Source: UBA3824 sp017541145 (GTDB lineage: Bacteria; Bacteroidota; Bacteroidia; Bacteroidales; UBA3824). From it: a stretch of DNA of 64,000 bases. Below are positions 18,206-27,144 of this stretch, piece after piece (the first letter of the stretch is position 1; each line of letters begins with the position of its first letter). Where the stretch lies: positions 1-64,000 of the forward strand of contig CAMVLO010000012.1 of NCBI GenBank assembly GCA_947168365.1, read 5' to 3'. The position numbers and the translations under genes are program-made. The notes under the pieces were generated by a model. The model made no database searches. It was not told the DNA's origin and saw nothing but the letters and a program-made list of their open reading frames with translations.

Positions 18206-18574
18206 TCATTGCATACCAAATGACCATCCAAATTTGCGTACAAGTTCGGCGAGAAGATTGTGGTCACGTGTTGGAATCAAAATATTGACCGATTCCTTTT
18301 GCGAATCTCGTTCAGCGATTTTTGCAGTGTCGAGGTCATATTGAGTTTGCATATTCATCCAAATGTCGGCGGGTATGCCGAGTGCTTTCTCCAAGGCTAC
18401 GGCTACATTAAGCGACACGCTACGTTTGCCGTTGACAGTTTCGCTAATGACAGACGGTTTGATGCCGTTTTGCTCAGCAAGTTGTTTCTGCGTAATGCCG
18501 CGCTCTTTGAGTTCGTCTTTTAACATTTCGCCGAGGTGAGTGGCGACAAACGGGGTATAACTTTTCTCATTCAT
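18206..18574 (-). CDS. higA: HigA-family antitoxin-like HTH protein
   Basis: The 122-residue protein has a Cro/C1-type helix-turn-helix of the HigA/VapI type: HLGEMLKDELKERGITQKQLAEQNGIKPS..., then SVSLNVAVALEKALGIPADIWMNMQ. It normally represses its own promoter and neutralises a RelE/HigB-type toxin encoded directly upstream. The ATG at 18574 is chosen because the -7 element TACATTTG lies at 18617-18610; an open frame that continues to 18796 passes through that promoter and encodes nothing recognisable. No HigB-like gene is visible on either side, so it appears to be an orphan. It is convergent with the AAA-ATPase gene. Confidence 0.82.
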   Translation of the reverse strand: MNEKSYTPFVATHLGEMLKDELKERGITQKQLAEQNGIKPSVISETVNGKRSVSLNVAVALEKALGIPADIWMNMQTQYDLDTAKIAERDSQKESVNILIPTRDHNLLAELVRKFGWSFGMQ

Positions 18575-18609
18575 AATGCTTGGATGAACGTCCGATTGTT
18601 TTATTGCGG

Positions 18610-18617
18610 CAAATGTA
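18610..18617 (-). promoter_or_regulatory. TAnnTTTG -7 element for higA
   Basis: TACATTTG followed by G on the minus strand, 36 nt before the ATG at 18574. This fixes the start and excludes the upstream extension. From here to 18915 I see no gene or other structure except very short open frames. Confidence 0.55.
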
Positions 18618-18915
18618 ATAATTATTTTTGAATAATTAGCATTTTTGCGAATTATTCTGGTGTATTTTTGAGATTGGCGAATTACTATGATTTTTGAGAA
18701 TACGTTTGATGATGAAATAATAAGACGTGAAAAACAGCACGGAAATACATTGTCGTCTTTGTCCGAAGTCTGGTAAATTTCTGTCAAAGATGACAAAGAT
18801 TCCGCGCCGAAAAAAGTTAAATTTTATCTCTTTAACAGCCGCTAATTTATAAAAATATATTAATATCAACAAAAACTTTTTCCAACTTTTTTATAAATAT
18901 TTTCTAATCCTCTAA

Positions 18916-19260
18916 TTACAAATTGCTTATTGGAATATTGAACGATGAAATCGTCTTCAATTGTTTTAAGGCAGTTTGGCGGAGAAGTTCAAGACGGCGA
19001 CCTTGTTCGATGTTTTGCTGAATCAGAATTGCGTTGTAACTTTCAAGGTTGGCAAGTATCCAAAGTTGGCTTATTGAGGCATAGTCGCGAATGTTGCCTT
19101 GAAGGTGTCATTACGAAACAATTTAGTTCCGCATCTGTTTTAACCACCTCGAATTGCACACGGTTAAAATTTGGATTTTGCAAACTCTCCCACACTCCAA
19201 GAAACTCTATCGTGTTTCGATTTTTCAATCAATTTTTTCTTCACAGCCCACCTTTCCAAT
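18916..19260 (-). pseudogene. KilA-N domain protein remnant
   Basis: Two pieces of one protein are readable in different frames. The first (about 19228-19097) reads LKNRNTIEFLGVWESLQNPN...VMTPSR, the N-terminal part of a KilA-N domain. The second (about 19095-18919) reads NIRDYASISQLWILANLESY...QQNIEQGRRLELL and ends at TAA 18918-18916, the C-terminal part of the same family. The frame changes, and the central KilA-N core expected between the pieces (the W-x-x-x-T...YAHKD region) is missing, as is the true N terminus. The gene is therefore truncated, internally deleted and frameshifted. KilA-N genes are phage- and plasmid-associated, so it is probably a relic of a mobile element. Confidence 0.75.
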
Positions 19261-19274
19261 AATATAAAAAATCA

Positions 19275-19314
19275 AAAGGTTCGTCTTTGTGTCTCACGAC
19301 ACTGACGAACCTTT
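19275..19314 (-). terminator. Terminator after asnB
   Basis: A perfect 11-bp outer stem (19275-19285 with 19304-19314) with further pairing inside. On the minus strand it is followed by TGATTTTTTA. It lies 34 nt past the asnB stop. Confidence 0.8.
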
Positions 19315-19347
19315 CTTCTTACCATTGTCTGCTATACAAAAAAACTA

Positions 19348-21012
19348 TTAATAACTTTGCTGATGAACGTTCTTAACAGCACGTCCTGACGGATCGTTCA
19401 TTTTCTGAAACGATGCGTCCCATTTCAATGCCTCGGCTGTTGAACAGGCTACCGACGGTACTGACGGAACTGTTAATGCTGCTGATTTTGAAGGGAAATG
19501 TTCTTCAAAAATTGAACGGTAATAATATTCCTCCTTGTTCATTGGAGTGTTTATCGGAAAACGCTCGTGAGCATGATCCATCATTTCGTCGGAAACGGCT
19601 TCGGCTGTTATGGCTTTTAAGGTATCAATCCAACCGTAACCAACGCCATCTGAAAACTGCTCTTTCTGTCTCCAGCAAACTTCTGCCGGAAGCATATCTT
19701 CAAACGCTTTTCGCAATATATGTTTTTCGATTTTGCCTTCGCCAACCATCTTGTCTTTAGGATTTACGCGCATGGCAACATCGAGAAATTCCTTGTCCAA
19801 AAACGGAACGCGACCTTCCACACCCCACGCAGAAAGTGCCTTGTTGGCTCTCAAGCAATCGTAAAGGTAAAGTTTACCGATTTTTCTTACAGTTTCTTCA
19901 TGAAACGATTTTGGATCGGGAGCTTTGTGGAAATACAAGTAACCGCCAAAAATCTCGTCAGCACCTTCGCCGGAAAGTACCATTTTGATACCCATCGACT
20001 TGATTACTCGCGCCAAAAGATACATCGGTGTACTTGCTCGTACCGTTGTAACATCGTAAGTTTCAATAAAATAAATCACATCACGAATTGCATCCAAACC
20101 TTCTTGAATTGTATAATTGATTTCGTGATGAACTGTTCCGATATAATCGGCAACTTTGCGGGCTGCCAACAAATCGGGAGAATCTTTTAAACCCACTGCA
20201 AATGAATGCAATTGTGGCCACCAAGCTGCCTGAGTGTTTTTGGTTTCAACACGCATTGCAGAATATTTCTTGGCTATTGCAGAAACAATCGAACTGTCAA
20301 GACCGCCCGAAAGCAATACGCCGTACGGTACGTCAGACATCAATTGACGCTGTACGGCATCTTCCAAAGCTTGTTTGATGTCAGCAGAAGTAAGTGTAGA
20401 ATCTTTTACATTTTCGTACTCACTCCAATCGCGTTTGTACCATTTTACTTGTTTCTGCTCTTTTGAAGTGTAGTAATATCCGGGTTTAAATACTTCATAA
20501 TCAGTACAAAAACCTTCCAAAGCTTTCAACTCGGATGCTACACAAAGATGACCGTCGGAATCATGACCGATATAGAGCGGAATTACACCAATAGGATCGC
20601 GTGCAATAAGGTATTCGTTTTTTGCCTCATCATAAAGTGCAAATGCAAAAATACCCGACAAATCTTCAAGGAAATTGATACCTTTCTTTTTGTAAAGAGC
20701 AAGTATAACTTCGCAATCCGAACCTGTCTGAAATTCATATTCATCTTTCAATTGATCTCTGATTGACTGATGATTATAAATCTCACCGTTAACAGCAAGA
20801 ATTACATCACCTTGTTTTGTTTTCAGAGGCTGCCCTCCTGAAAGCGGGTCAACAATAGAAAGTCGTTCATGGGCAAGTATTGCTGTTTTTCCAACATAAA
20901 TTCCTGACCAATCCGGACCTCTGTGACGAATTTTACCAGACTGTGTAAGAGCACGCTGTCGCAATTTTTCAGCATGCTGCTCTATATCAAATATTCCAAC
21001 GATTCCGCACAT
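19348..21012 (-). CDS. asnB: asparagine synthase (glutamine-hydrolysing), AsnB type
   Basis: The 554-residue enzyme makes asparagine from aspartate, glutamine and ATP. The N-terminal glutaminase domain begins MCGIVGIFD with the catalytic Cys2 and contains RGPDWSG and NGEIYNH. The synthetase domain has the ATP-pyrophosphatase loop SGGLDSS at about 235-241 and LSGEGADEIFGGY further on. The C terminus (PSKSAALTVPSVPSVACSTAEALKWD) matches the usual AsnB ending. It is the last gene of the nitrogen block, 148 nt behind gltD, with a terminator-like hairpin in that gap, so its level may be set separately from gltBD. Confidence 0.96.
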   Translation of the reverse strand: MCGIVGIFDIEQHAEKLRQRALTQSGKIRHRGPDWSGIYVGKTAILAHERLSIVDPLSGGQPLKTKQGDVILAVNGEIYNHQSIRDQLKDEYEFQTGSDCEVILALYKKKGINFLEDLSGIFAFALYDEAKNEYLIARDPIGVIPLYIGHDSDGHLCVASELKALEGFCTDYEVFKPGYYYTSKEQKQVKWYKRDWSEYENVKDSTLTSADIKQALEDAVQRQLMSDVPYGVLLSGGLDSSIVSAIAKKYSAMRVETKNTQAAWWPQLHSFAVGLKDSPDLLAARKVADYIGTVHHEINYTIQEGLDAIRDVIYFIETYDVTTVRASTPMYLLARVIKSMGIKMVLSGEGADEIFGGYLYFHKAPDPKSFHEETVRKIGKLYLYDCLRANKALSAWGVEGRVPFLDKEFLDVAMRVNPKDKMVGEGKIEKHILRKAFEDMLPAEVCWRQKEQFSDGVGYGWIDTLKAITAEAVSDEMMDHAHERFPINTPMNKEEYYYRSIFEEHFPSKSAALTVPSVPSVACSTAEALKWDASFQKMNDPSGRAVKNVHQQSY

Positions 21013-21055
21013 AGTATTAAATTTTTTTATTGTTAGTTATTTCATAAGATAAAAA

Positions 21056-21111
21056 CCGGAAGATGTTTTTTTTTCAGAAATAAAAGATGTTAACAAAAAT
21101 ACATCTTCCGG
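21056..21111 (-). terminator. Terminator/attenuator-like hairpin between gltD and asnB
   Basis: CCGGAAGATGT and its exact complement (21056-21066, 21101-21111) form an 11-bp stem with a 34-nt A/T-rich loop. On the minus strand the stem is followed by TTTTTA. It would end or attenuate gltBD transcription before asnB. Confidence 0.65.
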
Positions 21112-21160
21112 ATGTTATAAAAAACAGTTTATTTTTTTTGACTATGGATTGTAGCCTCGG

Positions 21161-22501
21161 TTAGCCCAACAGATATTTTTCAACATCTTGCGAAGCCTTA
21201 CGACCTGAAGCAATGGCTCTTACAACCAAAGAAGCACCTGAGGCAGCATCACCGGCTACAAAAACATTTGGACCGAACTCCGGCAACTGAGGTTTCAAAA
21301 ATCCCATCGCCAAAAGTACCATGTCACATTCGATAACTTCTTTTTTACCAGTAAGTTTCATGATAGGACGACCACCTTCGGGATTCGGTTCCCATTCCAC
21401 TTCCTCAACTTCTGCTCCTGTAAGAACACCGTTTTTACCGATAAACTTATTGGTATTGAGTAGCCAACGTCTTTCGCAACCTTCCTCGTGAGCGTAAGAA
21501 GTTTTGAGGACAACAGGCCAATTAGGCCAAGGAGTAGCCGGATTTTCACCAACAGGAGGTTTCGGCATAATTTCAATTTGTGTAACAGACTTGCAACCCT
21601 GACGATGCGCAGTTCCGATACAATCGCTACCGGTATCGCCACCGCCGATTACCAATACTTTTTTGCCTTTGGCGTTTACAAGATTCTGTTTATCAAATGT
21701 TTCACCCATAAGAACTCTGGTTTGCTGACCAAGCATTTCAAGAGCGAGGTAAACGCCTTTGAGGTCACGACCTTCAATTTTGAGATCGCGGGCCTGAGGT
21801 GTACCGGTAGAAATTACGTAAGCATCATAACCTTCCGGAAGTTTTTCGAGGTCAACAGTTTTGTTGTAAACGAAATTTACGCCTTCCTGCTCCATGAGAC
21901 TTATACGGCGGTCAATCACACTTTTTGACAATTTGAAATTTGGAATACCGAAACGGAGCAAACCTCCTGCGGCTTCATCTTTTTCATAAACTGTTACAGA
22001 AAAACCTTTGTGATTCAACTGATTGGCAGCTGCCAAACCGGCAGGACCCGAACCGATTACCAAAACTCTTTTGCCGTTGCGTTCCGGAATTTCGGGCACG
22101 ATATAACTTTCTGTAAAAGCACGTTCGATAATTGCACATTCGTTTTCACGACAAGTTACCGGCTCTTTAATTGAAAGATTCAGAACGCATGATTTTTCGC
22201 AAAGTGCAGGACAAACTCTACCTGTAAACTCCGGAAAATCATTTGTTTTGGCGAGCAACTTGTAAGCAAGTTCCCAATCACCTTTGTAAAGTGCATCATT
22301 CCATTCCGGCTGTTTGTTTCCGAGCGGACAAGCCCAGTGACAAAACGGAACTCCGCAATCCATGCAGCGTGACGCCTGCTGCTGACGGTCTTTTGTATTT
22401 AGAATTTGTTCCATTTCAGAGAAGTCGTGAATACGCTCGTTAACAGGGCGAAGATCAGCTTCTTTTCTTGGAATTGATAAAAATGCTCTTGGATTTCCCA
22501 T
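21161..22501 (-). CDS. gltD: glutamate synthase small subunit
   Basis: The 446-residue flavoprotein passes electrons from NAD(P)H to the large subunit. The N-terminal Fe-S domain has CMDCGVPFCHWACPLGN (about 41-57) and CPALCEKSC (about 97-105). The FAD-binding motif VIGSGPAGLAAAN lies at about 147 and the pyridine-nucleotide motif VIGGGDTGSDC at about 287; the C-terminal segment GDAASGASLVVRAIASGR closes the FAD site. Its ATG lies 36 nt after the gltB stop, so the two subunits are surely cotranscribed. Confidence 0.96.
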   Translation of the reverse strand: MGNPRAFLSIPRKEADLRPVNERIHDFSEMEQILNTKDRQQQASRCMDCGVPFCHWACPLGNKQPEWNDALYKGDWELAYKLLAKTNDFPEFTGRVCPALCEKSCVLNLSIKEPVTCRENECAIIERAFTESYIVPEIPERNGKRVLVIGSGPAGLAAANQLNHKGFSVTVYEKDEAAGGLLRFGIPNFKLSKSVIDRRISLMEQEGVNFVYNKTVDLEKLPEGYDAYVISTGTPQARDLKIEGRDLKGVYLALEMLGQQTRVLMGETFDKQNLVNAKGKKVLVIGGGDTGSDCIGTAHRQGCKSVTQIEIMPKPPVGENPATPWPNWPVVLKTSYAHEEGCERRWLLNTNKFIGKNGVLTGAEVEEVEWEPNPEGGRPIMKLTGKKEVIECDMVLLAMGFLKPQLPEFGPNVFVAGDAASGASLVVRAIASGRKASQDVEKYLLG

Positions 22502-22537
22502 GATTTTAATTGTAATTTTAAAATTGGAATTTCTATT

Positions 22538-25500
22538 TTAATAATCCCTCTGGATGTCAGCGATTTTGTCGCGAAGTTTTCTAAGTTGCTCTTCTTGAAG
22601 TACTTTCTTGTACTCGATAGGTACAACTTGAATAAAATCTTCAACACTACGATTCCAATCGTCAAGAATTGTGCGGGCAAGTTTTGATCCCGTGTAACGC
22701 CAGTGTGTAAGAATAAGTTCGTGAAGTTCTTTTCTGTAAGTACTTTCTTCCACGAGGCTCAATTCTACCATATCGGGATTACAGAAATAGTCAAAAGTAT
22801 GTTTAGGATCCCAAACGTAAGCCACACCGCCTGACATACCGGCACCAAAGTTACGACCAGTTTCGCCAAGTACTACCACACGTCCGCCTGTCATATATTC
22901 ACAGCAGTGGTCGCCCGTACCTTCGATTACGGCAATAGCTCCAGAGTTACGAACTGCAAAACGCTCTCCTACTCTACCGTTGATATAAATTTCACCGCTT
23001 GTAGCACCGTAAAGACCGGTATTACCGGCAATGATATTTTTCTCGGCAGCAAAAACGCTCGCCATCGGAGGAAGAATTGCAATACGTCCGCCAGAAAGAC
23101 CTTTGCCGAAATAGTCGTTGGTCTCGCCTTCAAGTCTGAAATTAACACCTTTTACAAGGAACGCACCGAAACTCTGTCCGGCAGAACCTTTGAATTTGAT
23201 ATTAATAGTGTTTTCCGGCAAACCTGCTTCGCCAAATCTCTTTGCGATATAACCTGAGAGCATTGCACCAAGAGCGCGGTCTGTATTTTTTATAGAATAG
23301 TCAAGATTGATTTCACGACCTGATTCAATTGCTTGTTTAGCCTGCTCGATAATTGCCAAGTCTTTTACTTCCGGAACTTTTGTAAATGCACGACCGTCCC
23401 AATGAAGCTGACCTGTACAAGGATTCAACAATCTTGAAAAATCAAGTGTTGAAATTTTAGAACCCGGAACCGACGGTTTTATCTTGATAAGATCTGTACG
23501 ACCGATAATATCATTAAGCGATTTGAAACCCATAGCAGCAAGGTACTCACGGACTTCGCGTGCAAGGAAAGTAAAATAGTTAACGATATACTCACTTTTG
23601 CCACGGAAACGCTCTCTAAGAACAGGATCTTGTGTTGCAACTCCAACAGGACATGTATTGGTGTTACATTTTCTCATCATTACGCAACCCAAAACGATGA
23701 GCGGAAGTGTACCGAAACTGAATTCATCAGCTCCAAGCATTGCCATCAAAATTACATCACGACCTGTTTTGAGCTGACCGTCAGTTTGAAGTCTTACCTG
23801 AGCACGCAAACCGTTGAGCGACAAAGTTTGCTGAGTTTCTGCCAATCCGATTTCAGGACTGATACCGGCAAATCGCATAGAAGAAGCCGGAGATGCACCC
23901 GTACCGCCCTCAGCACCGGAAACAACAATTAAATCTGCTTTGGCTTTTGCAACACCGGCAGCAATTGTTCCGACACCTGATTCTGCTACGAGTTTTACAG
24001 AAACGGCTGCTGTAGGATTGATATTTTTCAAGTCAAAAATCAACTGAGCCAAATCCTCAATTGAATAAATATCGTGGTGAGGAGGAGGCGAAATCAAAGA
24101 AATTCCGGGAATAGAATTTCTGGTTTTTGCAATAATTTCGTTTACCTTGAAACCCGGCAATTGTCCGCCTTCACCCGGTTTTGCACCTTGAGCTACTTTA
24201 ATTTGGATTTCTTCGCCGTTAACAAGATATTCAGCTGTAACACCAAAACGACCTGATGCCACCTGCTTGGTTTTTGACGCCAAAGAAACACCGTCAACAG
24301 AAGTGTGGTAACGTTCGTTGTCCTCACCACCTTCACCGGTATTGCTACGGGTTCCAAGTTTGTTCATTGCCAATGCAATTGCTTCGTGAGCTTCAATAGA
24401 AATAGCTCCGAACGACATCGCACCTGCGACAAAATGTTTTACAATACTTTCTACAGGTTCTACTTGATCAACGGGTATCGGATGTTTACCTGTTTCAAAA
24501 TCAAAAAAGTCACGGATAAAAATCGGACTTTCTTTTTGATCTACAGTTTTTGTAAACTCTTTGTATTTATTGTAATTGCCTGTTCTTGTAGCAATCTGAA
24601 GTGTAGAAATTGTTTCAGGATTCCAAGCATGTTTGATACCGTCTTTTCTGTAAGAGAAAAGTCCCTGATTGCCCGGAAACTCCGGTTTGGAAGGCCCGAA
24701 TGCTTGCTCATGAAGTTTTTTTGCATCATCGGCAATATGTCTCAAACCGATACCGCCGATTGTAGAAACTTCTGTTCCGAAATATTCACGGAGCAAATCT
24801 TCGCTCAAACCGATTGATTCAAAAATTTTAGCACCACGGTAACTGCGGATTGTAGAAATACCCATTTTGGACATTATCTTAAACAAACCTTTGCAAACCG
24901 CTTTGGTGTAATTCTTTTCAGCAGTTTCGTAGTCTTCCTGAATCTGTTTTGTTTTTACCAAATAATTGAGAACTGCAAAAGTCATATACGGATTGATAGC
25001 CGAAGCACCATAACCGAGCAACAATGCAGCGTGCATTACTTCACGAATTTCGCCTGACTCTACGATAAGAGCTGTCTGAACACGTTTTCCAACAGAAATT
25101 AAATAATGATGAACAGCCGAAACAGCAAGTAATGAAGGAATTACAGCAGTTTTAGCATCCAAATCCCTGTCAGAAAGGATAATATAATTGATACCGTTAT
25201 CAACAGATTCTTCAGCCTTTTTGCAAAGTTCGTCCACAGCTTGTTTCAAACCGGATTCACCTTTTTTCGGATCGAACAAAAGCGGAAGTTTTGTTGTACG
25301 GAAACCTTTGTATCTGATGTTACAAAGAATATCGAGTTTTGTATTATTCAACACAGGATGCGGCAAACGAACCATCTTACAGTTGGATTCGTCCGGAGTA
25401 AGAATATCAGTACCGACAGAACCTATATATTCAGTTAAACTCATAACCAACTCTTCACGAATAGGGTCGATAGCGGGGTTGGTAACCTGCGCAAACTGCT

Positions 25501-27025
25501 GACGGAAGTAGTTGAAGAAAATCTGAGGACGGTCGGAAACTACAGCCAACGGAGTATCGTTACCCATAGCGGCTACAGGTTCAGCACCCTGAGTACACAT
25601 CGGAATAATAGTCTTTTCGATGTCCTCGCTTGAGAAACCGAAGTTGATAAGTTTGCGTTCAAAATTATCAACATCGTTACTTACCTTACGTCCTGATTTA
25701 AGATTTTCGAGCTGAATACGATTTGTATTCAACCATTTTTTGTAAGGATGTTCGGCCGCAAGCTGCTGTTTGATATCGCCGTCGTAATAAATAACGCCGT
25801 CTTGAGTATCAATCAAAAGAATTTTACCCGGCTGAAGACGACCTTTTTGTTTAATCTGAGTAGGTTCAAAATCCATAACACCGGTTTCGGAAGCTACAAC
25901 CATCATGTCGTTGTTGGTGATGACATAACGAGAAGGACGCAAACCGTTTCTGTCGAGCATTCCGCCGGCGTATCTGCCGTCAGAAAACAAAAGTGCAGCA
26001 GGACCGTCCCAAGGTTCCATCAAAATAGAATGATATTCGTAAAAAGCCTTGAGCTCGTCACTAATCGGATTTTTATCATTGAAAGATTCAGGTACAAGGA
26101 TTGCCATAGCGTGAGGCAATGTCATGCCTGACATCACAAAAAATTCAAATACATTGTCAAGAGATGCCGAATCTGACATGTTGGGCATGCAAATAGGACG
26201 GAATTCCTTTACATCGCCAAGTTTTCCCGATGACAATACGGTTTCGCGGGCTCTCATCCAATTTCTATTGCCTCTGATTGTATTGATTTCGCCGTTGTGA
26301 CAAAGCATACGGAAAGGCTGTGCCAATTTCCACTCCGGGAATGTGTTGGTACTGAAACGTGAATGTACAAGAGCAAGTCCGCTTGTCAAGTATTCGTTGC
26401 TGAGATCCAAATAGTATTCACGGAGCTGCATAGAAGTAAGCATTCCTTTGAAAACTATCGATTTGCTTGAAAGCGAAACGATGTAGAAATCTTTGTCGTC
26501 AACTCTGTTTTCTACACGTTTTCTGATTTTGTAAAGCATAGTCTCAAACTGGTCAACTTTGTCGTCAGAAACACCGGTAATAAAAATCTGACGAATATCC
26601 GGCTCAGTAGCGAGTGCACCTTCACCAAGACATGCAGGATTGGTAGGCACATTGCGTAAGTGCATTAAATTGAGACCTTCGCGTTCAATTTCTTCAATAA
26701 AAATCTTAAGAATCTCATCTTGACGAGACAAGTCTTTCGGTAAGAAAACAAGACCTGTACCGTATTTACCTTTTTCAGGAACCGGAATGCCCTGAAGAAG
26801 AATAAATTCATGAGGAATTTGTAACAAAATACCGGCACCGTCACCGGTTTTTCCGTCCGAGCCTTCAGCTCCACGGTGCATCATGTTTTCCAAAACTTTC
26901 AAAGCATTATCGACAAGTTCATGCGACTTATTGCCATGAATATTTACAACCATACCTACACCACAGGCATCATGCTCGTTTTCAGAGTTGTAAAGTCCCT
27001 GAATACGCGGCATCATTTTTTGCAT
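22538..27025 (-). CDS. gltB: glutamate synthase large subunit
   Basis: The 1495-residue enzyme converts 2-oxoglutarate and glutamine to two glutamates. The N-terminal class II glutaminase domain starts at Cys21 (ENEHDACGVGMV); the first 20 residues are the usual propeptide. The FMN/2-oxoglutarate synthase domain (about 800-1190) contains GAMSFGAIS, TGEGGED, and the 3Fe-4S cysteines in MMRKCNTNTCPVG (about 1120). The C-terminal beta-helix GXGXG domain (about 1240-1430) contains GSAGQSFGAF and MTGGRVVVLGE. Length and domain order are those of bacterial GltB. No TAnnTTTG element is visible in the short gap upstream, so read-through from the glutamine synthetase gene is possible. Confidence 0.97.
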   Translation of the reverse strand: MQKMMPRIQGLYNSENEHDACGVGMVVNIHGNKSHELVDNALKVLENMMHRGAEGSDGKTGDGAGILLQIPHEFILLQGIPVPEKGKYGTGLVFLPKDLSRQDEILKIFIEEIEREGLNLMHLRNVPTNPACLGEGALATEPDIRQIFITGVSDDKVDQFETMLYKIRKRVENRVDDKDFYIVSLSSKSIVFKGMLTSMQLREYYLDLSNEYLTSGLALVHSRFSTNTFPEWKLAQPFRMLCHNGEINTIRGNRNWMRARETVLSSGKLGDVKEFRPICMPNMSDSASLDNVFEFFVMSGMTLPHAMAILVPESFNDKNPISDELKAFYEYHSILMEPWDGPAALLFSDGRYAGGMLDRNGLRPSRYVITNNDMMVVASETGVMDFEPTQIKQKGRLQPGKILLIDTQDGVIYYDGDIKQQLAAEHPYKKWLNTNRIQLENLKSGRKVSNDVDNFERKLINFGFSSEDIEKTIIPMCTQGAEPVAAMGNDTPLAVVSDRPQIFFNYFRQQFAQVTNPAIDPIREELVMSLTEYIGSVGTDILTPDESNCKMVRLPHPVLNNTKLDILCNIRYKGFRTTKLPLLFDPKKGESGLKQAVDELCKKAEESVDNGINYIILSDRDLDAKTAVIPSLLAVSAVHHYLISVGKRVQTALIVESGEIREVMHAALLLGYGASAINPYMTFAVLNYLVKTKQIQEDYETAEKNYTKAVCKGLFKIMSKMGISTIRSYRGAKIFESIGLSEDLLREYFGTEVSTIGGIGLRHIADDAKKLHEQAFGPSKPEFPGNQGLFSYRKDGIKHAWNPETISTLQIATRTGNYNKYKEFTKTVDQKESPIFIRDFFDFETGKHPIPVDQVEPVESIVKHFVAGAMSFGAISIEAHEAIALAMNKLGTRSNTGEGGEDNERYHTSVDGVSLASKTKQVASGRFGVTAEYLVNGEEIQIKVAQGAKPGEGGQLPGFKVNEIIAKTRNSIPGISLISPPPHHDIYSIEDLAQLIFDLKNINPTAAVSVKLVAESGVGTIAAGVAKAKADLIVVSGAEGGTGASPASSMRFAGISPEIGLAETQQTLSLNGLRAQVRLQTDGQLKTGRDVILMAMLGADEFSFGTLPLIVLGCVMMRKCNTNTCPVGVATQDPVLRERFRGKSEYIVNYFTFLAREVREYLAAMGFKSLNDIIGRTDLIKIKPSVPGSKISTLDFSRLLNPCTGQLHWDGRAFTKVPEVKDLAIIEQAKQAIESGREINLDYSIKNTDRALGAMLSGYIAKRFGEAGLPENTINIKFKGSAGQSFGAFLVKGVNFRLEGETNDYFGKGLSGGRIAILPPMASVFAAEKNIIAGNTGLYGATSGEIYINGRVGERFAVRNSGAIAVIEGTGDHCCEYMTGGRVVVLGETGRNFGAGMSGGVAYVWDPKHTFDYFCNPDMVELSLVEESTYRKELHELILTHWRYTGSKLARTILDDWNRSVEDFIQVVPIEYKKVLQEEQLRKLRDKIADIQRDY

Positions 27026-27060
27026 AGCGAATTAATTATTTTAGTTGATTTTTTTTAACA

Positions 27061-27089
27061 AAGGAAAAAAAGAAAGCCGGCAGGCTTTC
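27061..27089 (-). terminator. Terminator after glutamine synthetase III
   Basis: GAAAGCC (27072-27078), a GGCA loop and GGCTTTC (27083-27089) form a perfect 7-bp stem. On the minus strand it is followed by TTTTTTT. It sits in the gap between the glutamine synthetase stop and the gltB start. Confidence 0.7.
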
Positions 27090-27144
27090 GAATATAAAGG
27101 TGTGCATGCTTCCACCTGCCGTACTTTCCAAAGTTCGGGAAATA

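Noticed and set aside
18687..18776. 29-codon plus-strand frame (MIFENTFDDEIIRREKQ...)
   Set aside because: The peptide looks plausible, but nothing supports translation and no family is known; too short to call.
18636..18872. Minus-strand open frame upstream of higA as a HigB-like toxin
   Set aside because: The translation has no RelE/HigB features and no conserved pattern.
18945..19262. 105-codon plus-strand open frame
   Set aside because: It is antisense to the KilA-N remnant, which has recognisable family sequence on the other strand.
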